From Paramylibacter kogurei (lineage in GTDB: Bacteria > Pseudomonadota > Alphaproteobacteria > Rhodobacterales > Rhodobacteraceae), in contig NZ_MDGM01000014.1 of the NCBI RefSeq assembly GCF_002742285.1, positions 62,001 through 126,000 on the forward strand: a stretch of DNA of 64,000 bases, written 5' to 3'. Each line of letters opens with the position of its first letter. Positions within the stretch are counted from its first letter, which is position 1. The notes below the pieces were generated by a model. It searched no databases, was not told the origin of the DNA, and saw only the letters and a list, made by a program, of their open reading frames with translations. Position numbers and translations under genes: made by a program. Below, piece after piece: positions 34,648-46,797 of the stretch.

Positions 34648-36012
34648 ATGGGAACTGACATTTGGGGAAAGATCCAAACCAAACTCAACCAAGAGTTTGG
34701 GCAGGATGCTTATACGAATTGGATAAAGCCGCTTACGCTTGTGTCAACGGATGCACGCGTTGCTGTTTTGCAGGCGCCAACAGCGTTTATTGGCAATTGG
34801 GTTGCACGTAATTACGGTGATCGCATTGTTGCGTTGTTTGCAGGCGAAGGATTGGCCGTTGATCGGTTGGAGTTCAAAACCGGTGCCATCAATCGCACCG
34901 TTGCAGAAAATAATGCGACACCAGTTGTCACAAAAACCCAAATCCCATCGATAAGCCGCAACAAAACCGGTTTACCTGGCGCCAAACTTGATTCGCGTTG
35001 TACGTTTGAAACCTTTGTTGTGGGTAAACCAAATGAACTGGCCCACGCCGCCGCACGTCGTGTCGCCGAAGGTGGCCCAGTGAGCTTTAACCCATTGTTC
35101 CTTTATGGTGGGGTTGGCTTGGGTAAAACCCATTTGATGCACGCAATTGCTTGGGAAATTCAGGAACGCAACCCAGAGGCAAAGGTTTTGTACCTCTCTG
35201 CGGAACAGTTCATGTATAAATTCGTCCAAGCCCTGCGTTTCAAAGACACAATTAGTTTCAAAGAAATGTTTCGATCCGTCGATGTGTTGATGGTTGATGA
35301 TGTGCAATTCATCGCTGGCAAAGATTCCACGCAAGATGAATTTTTCCACACGTTCAATGCATTGATTGATCAGAACAAGCAAATCATCCTCTCCGCTGAT
35401 CGCGCCCCTGGTGAAATCGAAGGTTTAGAAGAACGCATTAAATCGCGGCTTCAATGGGGATTGTGTGTGGATTTGCATCCAACGGATTACGAATTGCGTT
35501 TGGGTATTTTGCAATCAAAGGCGGAACAACAAGCGGTGTTGAACCCGAATGTGGAAATTGCCGACGGTGTGTTGGAATTTGTCGCACATCGCGTATCATC
35601 CAATGTGCGTGTGTTGGAAGGCGCGTTAATTCGTTTGTTCGCGTTTGGATCTTTGGTTGGGCGGCAGGTGACGTTGGATATGGCAACGGAATGTTTGGCG
35701 GATATTCTGCGTGCATCCGATAAAAAAGTTACAGTTGATGAAATCATCCGCAAGGTTACGGATCACTACAATATCCGCATGACCGATATGTTGTCCCCAC
35801 GTCGTGCGCGCTCGGTCGCGCGTCCACGTCAAATGGCGATGTATTTGGCGAAAAAGCTAACAAGCAAGAGCCTACCTGAAATTGGGCGTCGATTTGGTGG
35901 GCGCGATCACACGACGGTTATACATGCGGTGAAAAAGATCGAAGAACTTCGTTCCGTTGACAACCAAATCGCCGAAGATTTGGAGCTGTTGCGTCGAATG
36001 CTAGAGGCTTAA
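34648..36012 (+). CDS. dnaA: Chromosomal replication initiator DnaA
   Basis: 454 residues. The order of domains is as expected: domain I (about 1-80), a linker, the AAA+ domain with Walker A GGVGLGKTH (about 152-160) and Walker B VLMVDDVQFI (about 210-219), and the DNA-binding domain IV with the signature GGRDHTTVIHA (about 416-426). DnaA binds oriC and loads the helicase. Together with dnaN, recF and gyrB it marks the conserved origin-proximal cluster. Confidence 0.97.
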   Translation: MGTDIWGKIQTKLNQEFGQDAYTNWIKPLTLVSTDARVAVLQAPTAFIGNWVARNYGDRIVALFAGEGLAVDRLEFKTGAINRTVAENNATPVVTKTQIPSISRNKTGLPGAKLDSRCTFETFVVGKPNELAHAAARRVAEGGPVSFNPLFLYGGVGLGKTHLMHAIAWEIQERNPEAKVLYLSAEQFMYKFVQALRFKDTISFKEMFRSVDVLMVDDVQFIAGKDSTQDEFFHTFNALIDQNKQIILSADRAPGEIEGLEERIKSRLQWGLCVDLHPTDYELRLGILQSKAEQQAVLNPNVEIADGVLEFVAHRVSSNVRVLEGALIRLFAFGSLVGRQVTLDMATECLADILRASDKKVTVDEIIRKVTDHYNIRMTDMLSPRRARSVARPRQMAMYLAKKLTSKSLPEIGRRFGGRDHTTVIHAVKKIEELRSVDNQIAEDLELLRRMLEA

Positions 36013-36169
36013 TTTCCATCAATTTTCGAATTCATAACGGCGCTGCACTTTGTGGCGCTGTTTTCTTTTGCATGATACCTTTGCAACACGCGCAAAAATA
36101 TGCAAATACACTTGCAACAAATGGGGAATTGCGACAGGTTAAACAGCCACGCAAACAGGAGATTTTTTC

Positions 36170-37288
36170 ATGAAAGTCAGCATCGAACGCAGCGCATTGC
36201 TGAAAGCCATGTCACAGGCACAATCTGTTGTGGAACGCCGCAACACTATTCCAATTTTGGCAAATGTTCTGATCGAGGCTGAAGGCAACGATATTTCATT
36301 TCGCGCGACTGATCTAGATATCGAAGTGGTGGACAAAGTTTCTGGCATGGTTGAACGCGCTGGTGCGACAACGGTTGGTGCGCACACGTTGCATGAAATT
36401 GTACGCAAATTGCCAGATGGTGCGATGGTGGAATTATCCGACGATGGCACATCTGGGCGCCTTGATGTGATTGCAGGGCGATCAAACTTTTCACTGGCAA
36501 CATTGCCCCGCGAAGATTTTCCCGTGATGGCAACATCTGAATATGCGTGTAATTTTGCGGCTCCTGCTGCGGTGTTGCGTCGTCTGTTCGACAAATCAAA
36601 ATTTGCAATTTCGACCGAAGAAACCCGTTATTATTTGAACGGTGTGTATATGCATGCATCCGATGGTGATAATGGCAAAGTATTGCGTTGCGTTGCCACC
36701 GATGGTCACCGTTTGGCGCGCATTGATGCGCCATTGCCCGATGGTGCCGCCGATTTGCCAGGTGTGATTGTACCGCGCAAAACTGTTGGCGAGATGCGCA
36801 AATTGTTGGAAGATGACGATATGGAAATTGCCGTATCTGTGTCTGAAACCAAAATTCGTTTTGCAACGCCAGAAATCACACTGACATCCAAAGTTATCGA
36901 TGGTTCATTCCCCGATTACACCCGTGTTATTCCACAGGGCAACACACGCCGCATGGAAGTGGATGCAGCAGAATTTGCACAGGCTGTTGACCGTGTATCA
37001 ACTGTGTCATCCGAACGTTCACGCGCGGTGAAACTCACAATGGAAGAGGATCGTTTGGTTCTGTCCGTAAACGCCCCTGACAGTGGTGCCGCCGAAGAAG
37101 AAGTCGTGGTGGCATATGGTGATGAGCGTTTGGAAATTGGTTTCAATGCGAAATACCTGTTGGAAATCGCGGGCCAAGTTGATCGCGAAAACGCGGTGTT
37201 TATGTTTAATTCAAGTGGCGATCCGACCTTGATGCGCGAAGGCAATGACGAAAGCGCGGTCTATGTTGTGATGCCGATGCGAGTCTAA
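36170..37288 (+). CDS. dnaN: DNA polymerase III beta clamp
   Basis: 372 residues, three repeated clamp domains (about 1-125, 126-250, 251-372), with the family ending in YVVMPMRV. The sliding clamp tethers polymerase to DNA. The spacer of about 160 bp after dnaA contains A/T-rich sequence and repeated GCAA/TTGC elements. recF begins 3 bases after its stop codon. Confidence 0.97.
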   Translation: MKVSIERSALLKAMSQAQSVVERRNTIPILANVLIEAEGNDISFRATDLDIEVVDKVSGMVERAGATTVGAHTLHEIVRKLPDGAMVELSDDGTSGRLDVIAGRSNFSLATLPREDFPVMATSEYACNFAAPAAVLRRLFDKSKFAISTEETRYYLNGVYMHASDGDNGKVLRCVATDGHRLARIDAPLPDGAADLPGVIVPRKTVGEMRKLLEDDDMEIAVSVSETKIRFATPEITLTSKVIDGSFPDYTRVIPQGNTRRMEVDAAEFAQAVDRVSTVSSERSRAVKLTMEEDRLVLSVNAPDSGAAEEEVVVAYGDERLEIGFNAKYLLEIAGQVDRENAVFMFNSSGDPTLMREGNDESAVYVVMPMRV

Positions 37289-37291
37289 CGC

Positions 37292-38398
37292 TTGGCGCAT
37301 CTTGCGGTTCGTCAACTTACGCTTTCGCATTTTCGATCGCATAAACGGGCAGTCATCGAAACCGATGGCCGCCCGATTGCCATTTATGGCCCCAATGGCG
37401 CAGGCAAAACAAATATCCTAGAGGCAATTTCGATGTTGTCGCCCGGGCGTGGATTGCGCCGTGCGAAAACAGCGGAACTTGCGCGTGTACCTGAAACTGT
37501 AGGGTGGAAGGTCAGCGCAATACTGGAAAGCCTTGGTCATACGCATGAACTTGAAACATCATTCACGGGTGATGGATCGCGAACTGTTTTGATCGACGGA
37601 AAAGCGGCACCACAAATCGCATTGGGCCGATTGGCGCGGGTTGTTTGGCTGGTACCTGTCATGGATCGGCTGTGGGTCGAAGGTGCGGATGGGCGACGTC
37701 GGTTTTTGGATCGTCTTGCCATGAGCTTTGAGCCATCACACGGCGAACAAACCTTGGTTTATGAACGCTCGATGCGGGAACGGAATCGGATGTTAAAGGA
37801 TGGGATCACTGATCCATCTTGGTACGGTGCGGTTGAATCGCAAATGGCGGATGCCGGTGCGATGATTGCACAAAATCGATTGCAGACCATCGCACGAATT
37901 TCGGCGGCTCAGGCAATCGCCACCACCAGTTTTCCCGCGGCATCACTGACACTTGTGAATGCAGATAATTCAGAAATTATAGAAACAGCAGACCAATTGC
38001 GCGATGCATTTGCGGATGGGCGCAGACGCGATATGCAGGCGGGGCGTACATTGGTCGGACCCCATCGTGATGATTTAAACGCAATTTATGCAACCAAAGA
38101 CGTTCCCGCCGCACAATGTTCCACTGGTGAGCAAAAAGCGTTGCTGGTTAGTTTGATATTATCCAATGCGCGTGCATTAGCCCAAGATTTCGGGGCTGCA
38201 CCAATTATCCTGCTTGATGAGGTGGGCGCACATTTGGATGCGGACCGCCGCGCTGCGCTTTACGACGAGATATGTGCATTGGGTGCACAGGCATGGATGA
38301 CGGGCACAGGTGCGGAATTGTTTGACTCTTTGGGAAATAGGGCGAAATATCTGATGGTAGATGACGGCGCAACCAGCGCCATTCACCCCATACCCTAG
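37292..38398 (+). CDS. recF: DNA replication and repair protein RecF
   Basis: 368 residues. RecF is an SMC-like ATPase that helps load RecA at gaps. Walker A YGPNGAGKTN lies at about 29-38, the signature region STGEQKALLVSLILSNA at about 275-291 and Walker B IILLDEVGAHLD at about 305-316. The start is TTG 37292, 3 bases after the dnaN stop, so translation is probably coupled. Confidence 0.95.
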   Translation: MAHLAVRQLTLSHFRSHKRAVIETDGRPIAIYGPNGAGKTNILEAISMLSPGRGLRRAKTAELARVPETVGWKVSAILESLGHTHELETSFTGDGSRTVLIDGKAAPQIALGRLARVVWLVPVMDRLWVEGADGRRRFLDRLAMSFEPSHGEQTLVYERSMRERNRMLKDGITDPSWYGAVESQMADAGAMIAQNRLQTIARISAAQAIATTSFPAASLTLVNADNSEIIETADQLRDAFADGRRRDMQAGRTLVGPHRDDLNAIYATKDVPAAQCSTGEQKALLVSLILSNARALAQDFGAAPIILLDEVGAHLDADRRAALYDEICALGAQAWMTGTGAELFDSLGNRAKYLMVDDGATSAIHPIP

Positions 38399-38413
38399 AG
38401 AAAGGCCAAGATA

Positions 38414-38842
38414 ATGACACCGCAACGGATATCGATGGTGACGCTGGCCGTAAAAAATTTGAAAAAATCGCGGAAGTTTTACAAGAAAATTGGCTTTGAA
38501 GAAGCAGAAGGCGGCAACGATCAAATTGCCTTTTACAAATTGGGCGGTCAGTTTTTTTCATTGTATTCCCGTGACGCCCTGACCAAAGATTTGTGCATGC
38601 CTGTGCATGGCCGATCAACGGGGGGTATTTCGCTTGCAACCAATTATTCATCCCGTGAAGAAGTTGATGCCGCATATGCACGTGCCGTAAAGGCGGGCGC
38701 AATCATTGTCACCGAACCAACAGAGGTTTTTTGGGGCGGGTATTCTGGTAATTACGCTGACCCTGATGGGCATCTTTGGGAAGTTGCCCATAATCCTTTT
38801 TGGACGTTGGATGAAAACGGTGATGTGATAGGCGACGCATGA
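38414..38842 (+). CDS. VOC (glyoxalase/bleomycin resistance) family protein
   Basis: 142 residues in two betaalphabetabetabeta modules. MVTLAVKNLKKSRKFYKKIGFEEAEG (about 6-31) opens the first and NYADPDGHLWEVAHNPFW (about 113-130) closes the second, with the metal-ligand Glu in the E-V-A-H stretch. The substrate is unknown. It sits 15 bases after recF and overlaps the LysE gene by 4 bases, so it appears inserted into the recF-gyrB segment. Confidence 0.88.
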   Translation: MTPQRISMVTLAVKNLKKSRKFYKKIGFEEAEGGNDQIAFYKLGGQFFSLYSRDALTKDLCMPVHGRSTGGISLATNYSSREEVDAAYARAVKAGAIIVTEPTEVFWGGYSGNYADPDGHLWEVAHNPFWTLDENGDVIGDA

Positions 38843-39459
38843 GTATTACGATAACGCAGCTCGCGCTTTATGCGGGCGCACTGTTTGTTTTGTTTATCAC
38901 CCCAGGCCCCGTTTGGGTTGCGATGATTGCGCGATCGGTTTCGGGCGGGTTTAAATCCGCTGTTCCACTAGCATTTGGTGTCGCACTTGGCGATGTTATC
39001 TGGCCATTTTTGGCATTATTTGGCGTGGCCTATCTGGTATCAATCTATGCTGATGCCATGATTGTTTTGCGCTATTTCGCGGCACTACTATTATGTGTAA
39101 TGGGTGGCGCGCTGGTGCGGTGGCCAAACAAGGTTCTTAGCTCTGATATGCGATTAACCTCGCCAGGTGCCTTAGCCGGGTTTTTGGCCGGGCTCGCCGC
39201 CGTGATTGCGAACCCCAAGGCTATGTTGTTTTACATGACGCTCTTGCCCAGCTTTTTCGATTTCACCCAAATCACCAAATGGGACATGGTTGCGGTCTGT
39301 GTCGCGTCATTTGTCGTACCGTTGCTTGGCAATCTGACACTTGCCATGTTTGTGGATCGTATTCGCAAGTTTTTAGCGTCACCAGAGGCCGTGAGTCGCA
39401 CCAATATTGGTGCAGGGATCGCATTGATATTGGTCGGCGTGGTGATCGCGTTGACCTAA
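38839..39459 (+). CDS. LysE/RhtB family exporter
   Basis: 206 residues with about six hydrophobic segments. The LysE hallmark ITPGPVWVAMIARSVSGGFKSAVPLAFGVALGD (about 20-52) is present, as is the NPKAMLFYMTLLPSFF segment (about 125-140). Such proteins export amino acids or related metabolites. It overlaps the VOC gene (ATGA-type junction), so the pair is co-translated. Confidence 0.9.
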   Translation: MSITITQLALYAGALFVLFITPGPVWVAMIARSVSGGFKSAVPLAFGVALGDVIWPFLALFGVAYLVSIYADAMIVLRYFAALLLCVMGGALVRWPNKVLSSDMRLTSPGALAGFLAGLAAVIANPKAMLFYMTLLPSFFDFTQITKWDMVAVCVASFVVPLLGNLTLAMFVDRIRKFLASPEAVSRTNIGAGIALILVGVVIALT

Positions 39460-39522
39460 CGCAAAATCTTGTGTCATTTGCGTGACAAGCCTGTTCGAAA
39501 CTGCTATATTTTGCGCAAATAG

Positions 39523-41955
<2,433 letters not shown>

Positions 41956-42117
41956 ATTTGTGTGTAAGAGCCAACTTCCCATGACAAAGTGAACAAGACC
42001 TGTCCTTGAACGCCGCATTTGACATCATCTGGGATGGCCAGATTGCTGCTTCGCATATTCTGACAGGTTCGTCAGATTAAATTGAGGTGTGCCGCGTCGC
42101 AACTGCCATAAACATTG

Positions 42118-43170
42118 TTAACCGGGGTGCCCTGCAAATCGATTGCGCGTGCGGTTTGCAAACGCAACAAGTGACAGCATTACAGGCACTTCGACCAAAA
42201 CGCCAACGACAGTTGCAAGGGCAGCACCAGAGTGCAGCCCGAACAAACTGATTGCAACCGCAACGGCAAGTTCGAAAAAATTGGATGTTCCGATCATTGC
42301 ACAGGGTGCGGCGATGCGATGAGGGATTTTCAACATGAATGCGGCGCCATATGCGATGGCAAAAATTCCATAGCTTTGAATAATAATCGGAACCGCGATC
42401 AATGCGATGACGAGAGGTCGGTTTAAAATCACCTGACCTTGTAATCCGAACAAGATCATAACAGTGGCAATTAATCCGATGATCGACCAAGGCTTGATCT
42501 TTGCGCTGAATTGATCAATTGCCTGTTGTGATCCTAGCAAGCGTCGCGTGAGCAACCCCGCCCCAAGCGGAAGTACAACATAAAGGATTGTCGCAAGAAC
42601 AAGTGTGCCCCACGGGACAACGATATCGGTAACACCCAACAACAGCGCAACAATTGGGGCAAATGCAATCACCATGATCAGATCATTCACCGATACTTGC
42701 ACCAAAGTGTAGGTGGCGTCGCCACGGGTTAACTGTGACCAGACAAAAACCATTGCGGTACAGGGTGCCGCGCCCAACAATATCAAACCAGCCGTATATT
42801 GTGCCGCATCTTCTGGTGAAATGAACGGGGCAAACACATATTCGAAAAATAGTACCGCAAGAAAGGCCATGCTAAACGGTTTGATTAACCAATTGACGAC
42901 CAATGTTATCAACAAACCTTTGGGCTGGCGTGCTATGCCGGAAACGGCGCCAAAATCCACGCTCACCATCATTGGATAAACCATCGCCCAGATTAAAACC
43001 GCGACGACCAGATTAATGGATGCCACTTCGGCAGATGCGATTGCATTGACCAACGCGGGCGAGGCTACGCCAATCGCGATGCCAGTGACCATCGCAAGTG
43101 CAACCCACAAGGTTAAATAGCGTTCAAACAAACCCATCTGGTTTTCGGATGTTTCGATTGTATTGGTCAC
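42118..43170 (-). CDS. ACR3-family arsenite efflux transporter
   Basis: About 350 residues with ten membrane segments. The ACR3 signature [21 protein letters not shown] contains the conserved Cys needed for arsenite transport, and [19 protein letters not shown] is a second conserved block. GTG 43170 is preferred as the start because AAAGGA lies 6 bases before it; an ATG at 43209 is also open. No arsR or arsenate reductase gene adjoins, so this copy stands alone. The family also exports antimonite. Confidence 0.88.
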   Translation of the reverse strand: MTNTIETSENQMGLFERYLTLWVALAMVTGIAIGVASPALVNAIASAEVASINLVVAVLIWAMVYPMMVSVDFGAVSGIARQPKGLLITLVVNWLIKPFSMAFLAVLFFEYVFAPFISPEDAAQYTAGLILLGAAPCTAMVFVWSQLTRGDATYTLVQVSVNDLIMVIAFAPIVALLLGVTDIVVPWGTLVLATILYVVLPLGAGLLTRRLLGSQQAIDQFSAKIKPWSIIGLIATVMILFGLQGQVILNRPLVIALIAVPIIIQSYGIFAIAYGAAFMLKIPHRIAAPCAMIGTSNFFELAVAVAISLFGLHSGAALATVVGVLVEVPVMLSLVAFANRTRNRFAGHPG

Positions 43171-43431
43171 GGGTAATCCTTTGGCGCGGTTCTTGATCTC
43201 AATATCCATCAGGCACTGCGATTGTAAAGTTTTGATATTGCAATCGATTATGATGATTGTTCAATTCTTGCACCGCCATGTATTTCGTTGCACTACAGAG
43301 CAGCGATTTGCGCGGGTGCATTGAATTGAACAAACAGCTTTCACAGCCAATGGAAATGTGGTTTTCCTGTTGTAAACCAAACATGGCCGCGAAATTATTT
43401 TGTGTCTTGTTGCGAAATTGAGAGGAAGCAA

Positions 43432-44268
43432 ATGAAGAAGATTGTTTTAACAGGTGCAGCAGGGCGACTGGGGTCATACCTGCGCGAACCACTGGCAAAT
43501 ATGTGTGAAACATTGATCAGTAGCGATTTGGTTGATGACATTGGCAAATTGTATGATGGCGAAAAATATGTTCGTGCAGATTTGGCAAGCCTTTCGGACA
43601 TGAATGATTTGTTAGCGGATGCCGATATGGTGGTTCATTTTGGTGCAATCGGAGACGAAGCACCGTTTGATGCCATCCTGCAATCCAATATTGTGGGTGC
43701 GTATAACGTGTGGGAAGCAGCATATCAAAATGGCGTGCGCCGCGTGGTTTATGCCAGCTCTGTTCATGCAGTTGGCATGCATAAGTCCAACGATGGAATC
43801 GGTATTGATGCGCCACATCGCCCCGATACATATTATGGTTTGGCAAAATGTTTCGCAGAAGATTTAGCGAGCCTTTATTGGGATAAACGCGGGGTAGAAT
43901 CCGTATGTATGCGGATTTTCTCTTGTGCCAAAGTTACCAATCCACGTGCGGTTGGGACATGGTTGTCATATGACGATTTGATCCATTTGGTGGAACGCGC
44001 GATCACCACCCCTGTGACAGGGTTCAGCGTTGTATATGGTATTTCAAACAATGATCGTGCACCCGTGGACAACACAAAGGCGACATTTTTGGGATACCGT
44101 CCCAAGGATAATGCGGAACAATTTGCCAAAGAAATCTATGCCAATTCTGATCCGCTTGATCCCAATGATTTGGCACATCAATGTATCGGCGGCCCCTTTG
44201 CCACAGTCGAACTTGGCAATAGCGGTGTTGCGAGCTTGAACATCGTTGATGATGCGAAAAAAACTTAA
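43432..44268 (+). CDS. udh: Uronate dehydrogenase (NAD-dependent, SDR-extended)
   Basis: 278 residues. Uronate dehydrogenase oxidises D-galacturonate or D-glucuronate to the aldaro-lactone. The GAAGRLG Rossmann motif is at residues 8-14 and the catalytic YxxxK at Tyr135-Lys139. DNxxAxFLGYRPKDNAEQFAKEI and PNDLAHQCIGGPFA in the carboxy-terminal part match the Agrobacterium enzyme as I recall it. ATG 43432 has GAGAGGA upstream. The 3' end overlaps the P450 stop codon by 4 bases. It could link to uronate use in this window, though no aldarate pathway gene adjoins. Confidence 0.82.
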   Translation: MKKIVLTGAAGRLGSYLREPLANMCETLISSDLVDDIGKLYDGEKYVRADLASLSDMNDLLADADMVVHFGAIGDEAPFDAILQSNIVGAYNVWEAAYQNGVRRVVYASSVHAVGMHKSNDGIGIDAPHRPDTYYGLAKCFAEDLASLYWDKRGVESVCMRIFSCAKVTNPRAVGTWLSYDDLIHLVERAITTPVTGFSVVYGISNNDRAPVDNTKATFLGYRPKDNAEQFAKEIYANSDPLDPNDLAHQCIGGPFATVELGNSGVASLNIVDDAKKT

Positions 44269-45434
44269 CCTAGTTTTATTGGCAAGCTGATAGGCCCGCG
44301 AAATCCAAATCCGCGAAATGGAACGTCACCTGCCAATTGCATATTCGGGAAACGTTCAAATAAAATGGGCAACATAACTTGTCCGATTTGACGACGGGCC
44401 ACATGCGTGCCTTGGCAAAAATGTGGGCCGTTGCCAAATGATTGGTGCTGGTTTTTGTCGCGAAATACGTTGAACAGATGTCCATCAGTCACGAAATCTT
44501 CGTCGTGATTGGCCGATGCTTGGATCGTCATCACGGTGTCACCTTTAGGGATATCAAGACCGCGGATTTGCGTATCGGTCATCACCAAACGCGAGCTAAC
44601 CTGTATCGGGGCAACCCAACGAATTGCCTCTTCAAATGCATCATTCCAACGCTGATTTTTAACGACGTCATGTTGTTGTTCTGGATTTGACAACAACCCA
44701 TAAAGAACCGTCATCAATGCATCGCGTGGTTCGTTGATCCCACCACCGATTGCGATTTTGATGTTTGATCGAATTTGGCTCAGCGGAAGCGGGTCTTCGG
44801 CGTTAAGCATGACGGATAGCGCCGATGGGCCTTGTTCAGATTTATGAAACGCATCCATTTCCAATAATTCGGCGTCAATTTCATCATTCACCGTTTCGCA
44901 ATTGGCAAACAGATCATCGCGCCAACCAAAATTGCCCGCCCCATCAATCAGGGTTTGTGACCAGCGCTGCATGTCATCGTCGCTTGCATTGGGTATGCCC
45001 AACAAGTGGGATAAACACTGTGCTGCAAACGGGCCGGCGAGGTCGCGAAAAAATTCAACTGTTTCGCCTTTGGGTAATGCATCCACATATTCATGTGCGA
45101 TTTTTTCATAGAGCGGCATCCAGACATCACGAATATTTCGGGCAGAAAACGCAGGTGCCATTGCGCCGCGTTCGCGTGCGTGTTCTGCGCCATCTTTGCG
45201 CATCAACGTATGTGCGCGAAATGCACGTTCCATTGGTGTGTTTGGATCGTTGCTTGAATAAAGTTCGGGATCGTCTTTTACCGCCTTTGTGTCAATTGCT
45301 TTGGTCAAAAATGTACGCCCAACAGATTTAACCCGCAAAACGGGGCTTTCTTTGCGCAGGCGCGCATAGATTGGATAGGGGTCAAGCGTTAACGCATCGA
45401 TTGTGATTGTATCGTCAAGTGGTGCGAGTGCCAT
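44265..45434 (-). CDS. Cytochrome P450 in a TRAP transporter operon
   Basis: 389 residues, soluble bacterial type. The haem motif FGNGPHFCQG has Cys340, the K-helix ExxR is Glu269-Arg272 and a C-helix HxxxR-like HARER is at 85-89. The I-helix reads GGGINEPRD at 230-238: the usual A/G-G-x-D/E-T-T acid and Thr are replaced by Asn234 and Glu235. It starts 3 bases after the dctM stop, so it is almost certainly co-transcribed with the TRAP genes. No ferredoxin or reductase gene is nearby. Its substrate is probably what the TRAP system imports, which is not known. Confidence 0.88.
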   Translation of the reverse strand: MALAPLDDTITIDALTLDPYPIYARLRKESPVLRVKSVGRTFLTKAIDTKAVKDDPELYSSNDPNTPMERAFRAHTLMRKDGAEHARERGAMAPAFSARNIRDVWMPLYEKIAHEYVDALPKGETVEFFRDLAGPFAAQCLSHLLGIPNASDDDMQRWSQTLIDGAGNFGWRDDLFANCETVNDEIDAELLEMDAFHKSEQGPSALSVMLNAEDPLPLSQIRSNIKIAIGGGINEPRDALMTVLYGLLSNPEQQHDVVKNQRWNDAFEEAIRWVAPIQVSSRLVMTDTQIRGLDIPKGDTVMTIQASANHDEDFVTDGHLFNVFRDKNQHQSFGNGPHFCQGTHVARRQIGQVMLPILFERFPNMQLAGDVPFRGFGFRGPISLPIKLG

Positions 45435-45437
45435 ATG

Positions 45438-46796
45438 CTAACCTCCGCTTAGATATGCTGGGAGCCAGAGCGTGAGCGCGGGGAATGCAATCAGTAAAAC
45501 CACACGCACGATTTCCGCCATGAAAAACGGCATCACGCCTTTGAATGTTTCGATCATGGGAACGTCTTTGGCCATCGCGGATATCACAAACACATTCATT
45601 CCAACGGGTGGTGTAATCAGGCCAAGTTCGACCACAATGAGCGCAAGAATACCAAACCAGATTTTCAAATCTTCCGTTGTCATTCCATAACCTGCATTGG
45701 CGGCATCAACGTAATCACCACCATTGATTTCAACCAAAACCGGCCAGAAAAACGGGATCGCAAGCAGGATCATTGATAAGCTGTCCATTAAACAGCCCAA
45801 CACAATGAGCGCGACCAAAAGAATGATCATTATTGTCATGGGGGTTAGGCCAGAATTCGCCATCCATTCGGCCATTGCCTGTGGAACGCCGCCGCGTGAC
45901 ATAAAGATTTTCAACATCTCTGCACCCAACAGGATCAGATAAATCATGCCTGTGGTGCGTGCAGTTTCAAGCAATGCATCACGCAGTTCTGGGATTTTAA
46001 CAAACCCGCGAAGCATGCCGTAAATCCAAACTAGGAATACACCGATCGCGGCGGCGGGGGTTGGGTTGAAATACCCAAAATAAATGCCACCGATCACCAG
46101 GCCAAAAATGGTCAGAACCGGGATCAAGTTTACAGTCGCGGATATGAATTCAGCGCGATCGGGCCGATCACCAGCGGGGCCTGATTCTGGGTTGATCATG
46201 ACATAGATCAGGATGGTGATCAGGAACAGAACAACCGCAATCAAACCAGGGATCATTGCGGCCATGAACATGGTGACGATATTTGCTTCGACGATCACCG
46301 CATAGATCACCAGCACAATTGATGGTGGGATCAAAATGCCAAGCACACCACCAGCGGCCAAAGTCCCCGTGGATAATGCACCTGAATAATTCAATCGACG
46401 TAATTCGGGCAATGCGACTTGGCCCATTGTGGATGCGGTCGCAAGTGATGACCCACAGACCGATCCAAAACCAGCACAAGCAGCAATCGCGGACATGGCA
46501 ACCCCACCCGGTGCCCAGCCCAGCCAAGCATTTGCGGCGCGAAACAAATCACGGGATAATCCAGCCTTTGATGCGATATTCCCCATCAACACGAACATCG
46601 GAACGACCGACAAGTCATAGATCGAAAACTGACCATAGGCCAAGGTTTTCAACTGGCTGAAAAAGATTGCTGGGCCATTTAGGATCGTGACACCAATACC
46701 GCCGACCAAGATCATTGAGAGCGCAATTGGCATACGAATGGCGATCAAGCCTATTAAAACAAATAGACCTGCGAAACCGATCAATAATGCATCCAT
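45438..46796 (-). CDS. dctM: TRAP transporter large permease (DctM)
   Basis: 452 residues with 12 to 13 membrane segments and the DctM blocks GIGVTILNGPAIFFSQL and GSLATASTMGQVALPELRR (first half) and LGCLMDSLSMILLAIPFFWPVLVE (second half). It is the Na+-coupled membrane pump subunit. ATG 46796 follows the small-subunit stop by one base; a longer open frame reaches 46826. It lies between the small permease and P450 genes in one operon. Confidence 0.92.
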   Translation of the reverse strand: MDALLIGFAGLFVLIGLIAIRMPIALSMILVGGIGVTILNGPAIFFSQLKTLAYGQFSIYDLSVVPMFVLMGNIASKAGLSRDLFRAANAWLGWAPGGVAMSAIAACAGFGSVCGSSLATASTMGQVALPELRRLNYSGALSTGTLAAGGVLGILIPPSIVLVIYAVIVEANIVTMFMAAMIPGLIAVVLFLITILIYVMINPESGPAGDRPDRAEFISATVNLIPVLTIFGLVIGGIYFGYFNPTPAAAIGVFLVWIYGMLRGFVKIPELRDALLETARTTGMIYLILLGAEMLKIFMSRGGVPQAMAEWMANSGLTPMTIMIILLVALIVLGCLMDSLSMILLAIPFFWPVLVEINGGDYVDAANAGYGMTTEDLKIWFGILALIVVELGLITPPVGMNVFVISAMAKDVPMIETFKGVMPFFMAEIVRVVLLIAFPALTLWLPAYLSGG

Positions 46797-46797
46797 G

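Noticed and set aside
36013..36169. Terminator hairpin after dnaA
   Set aside because: The apparent repeat GGCGCTG...GGCGCTG near 36038-36061 is direct, not inverted, so no real stem forms.
43402..43431. Upstream extension of the uronate dehydrogenase start
   Set aside because: The first ten codons lack conservation and ATG 43432 has a good GAGAGGA upstream.
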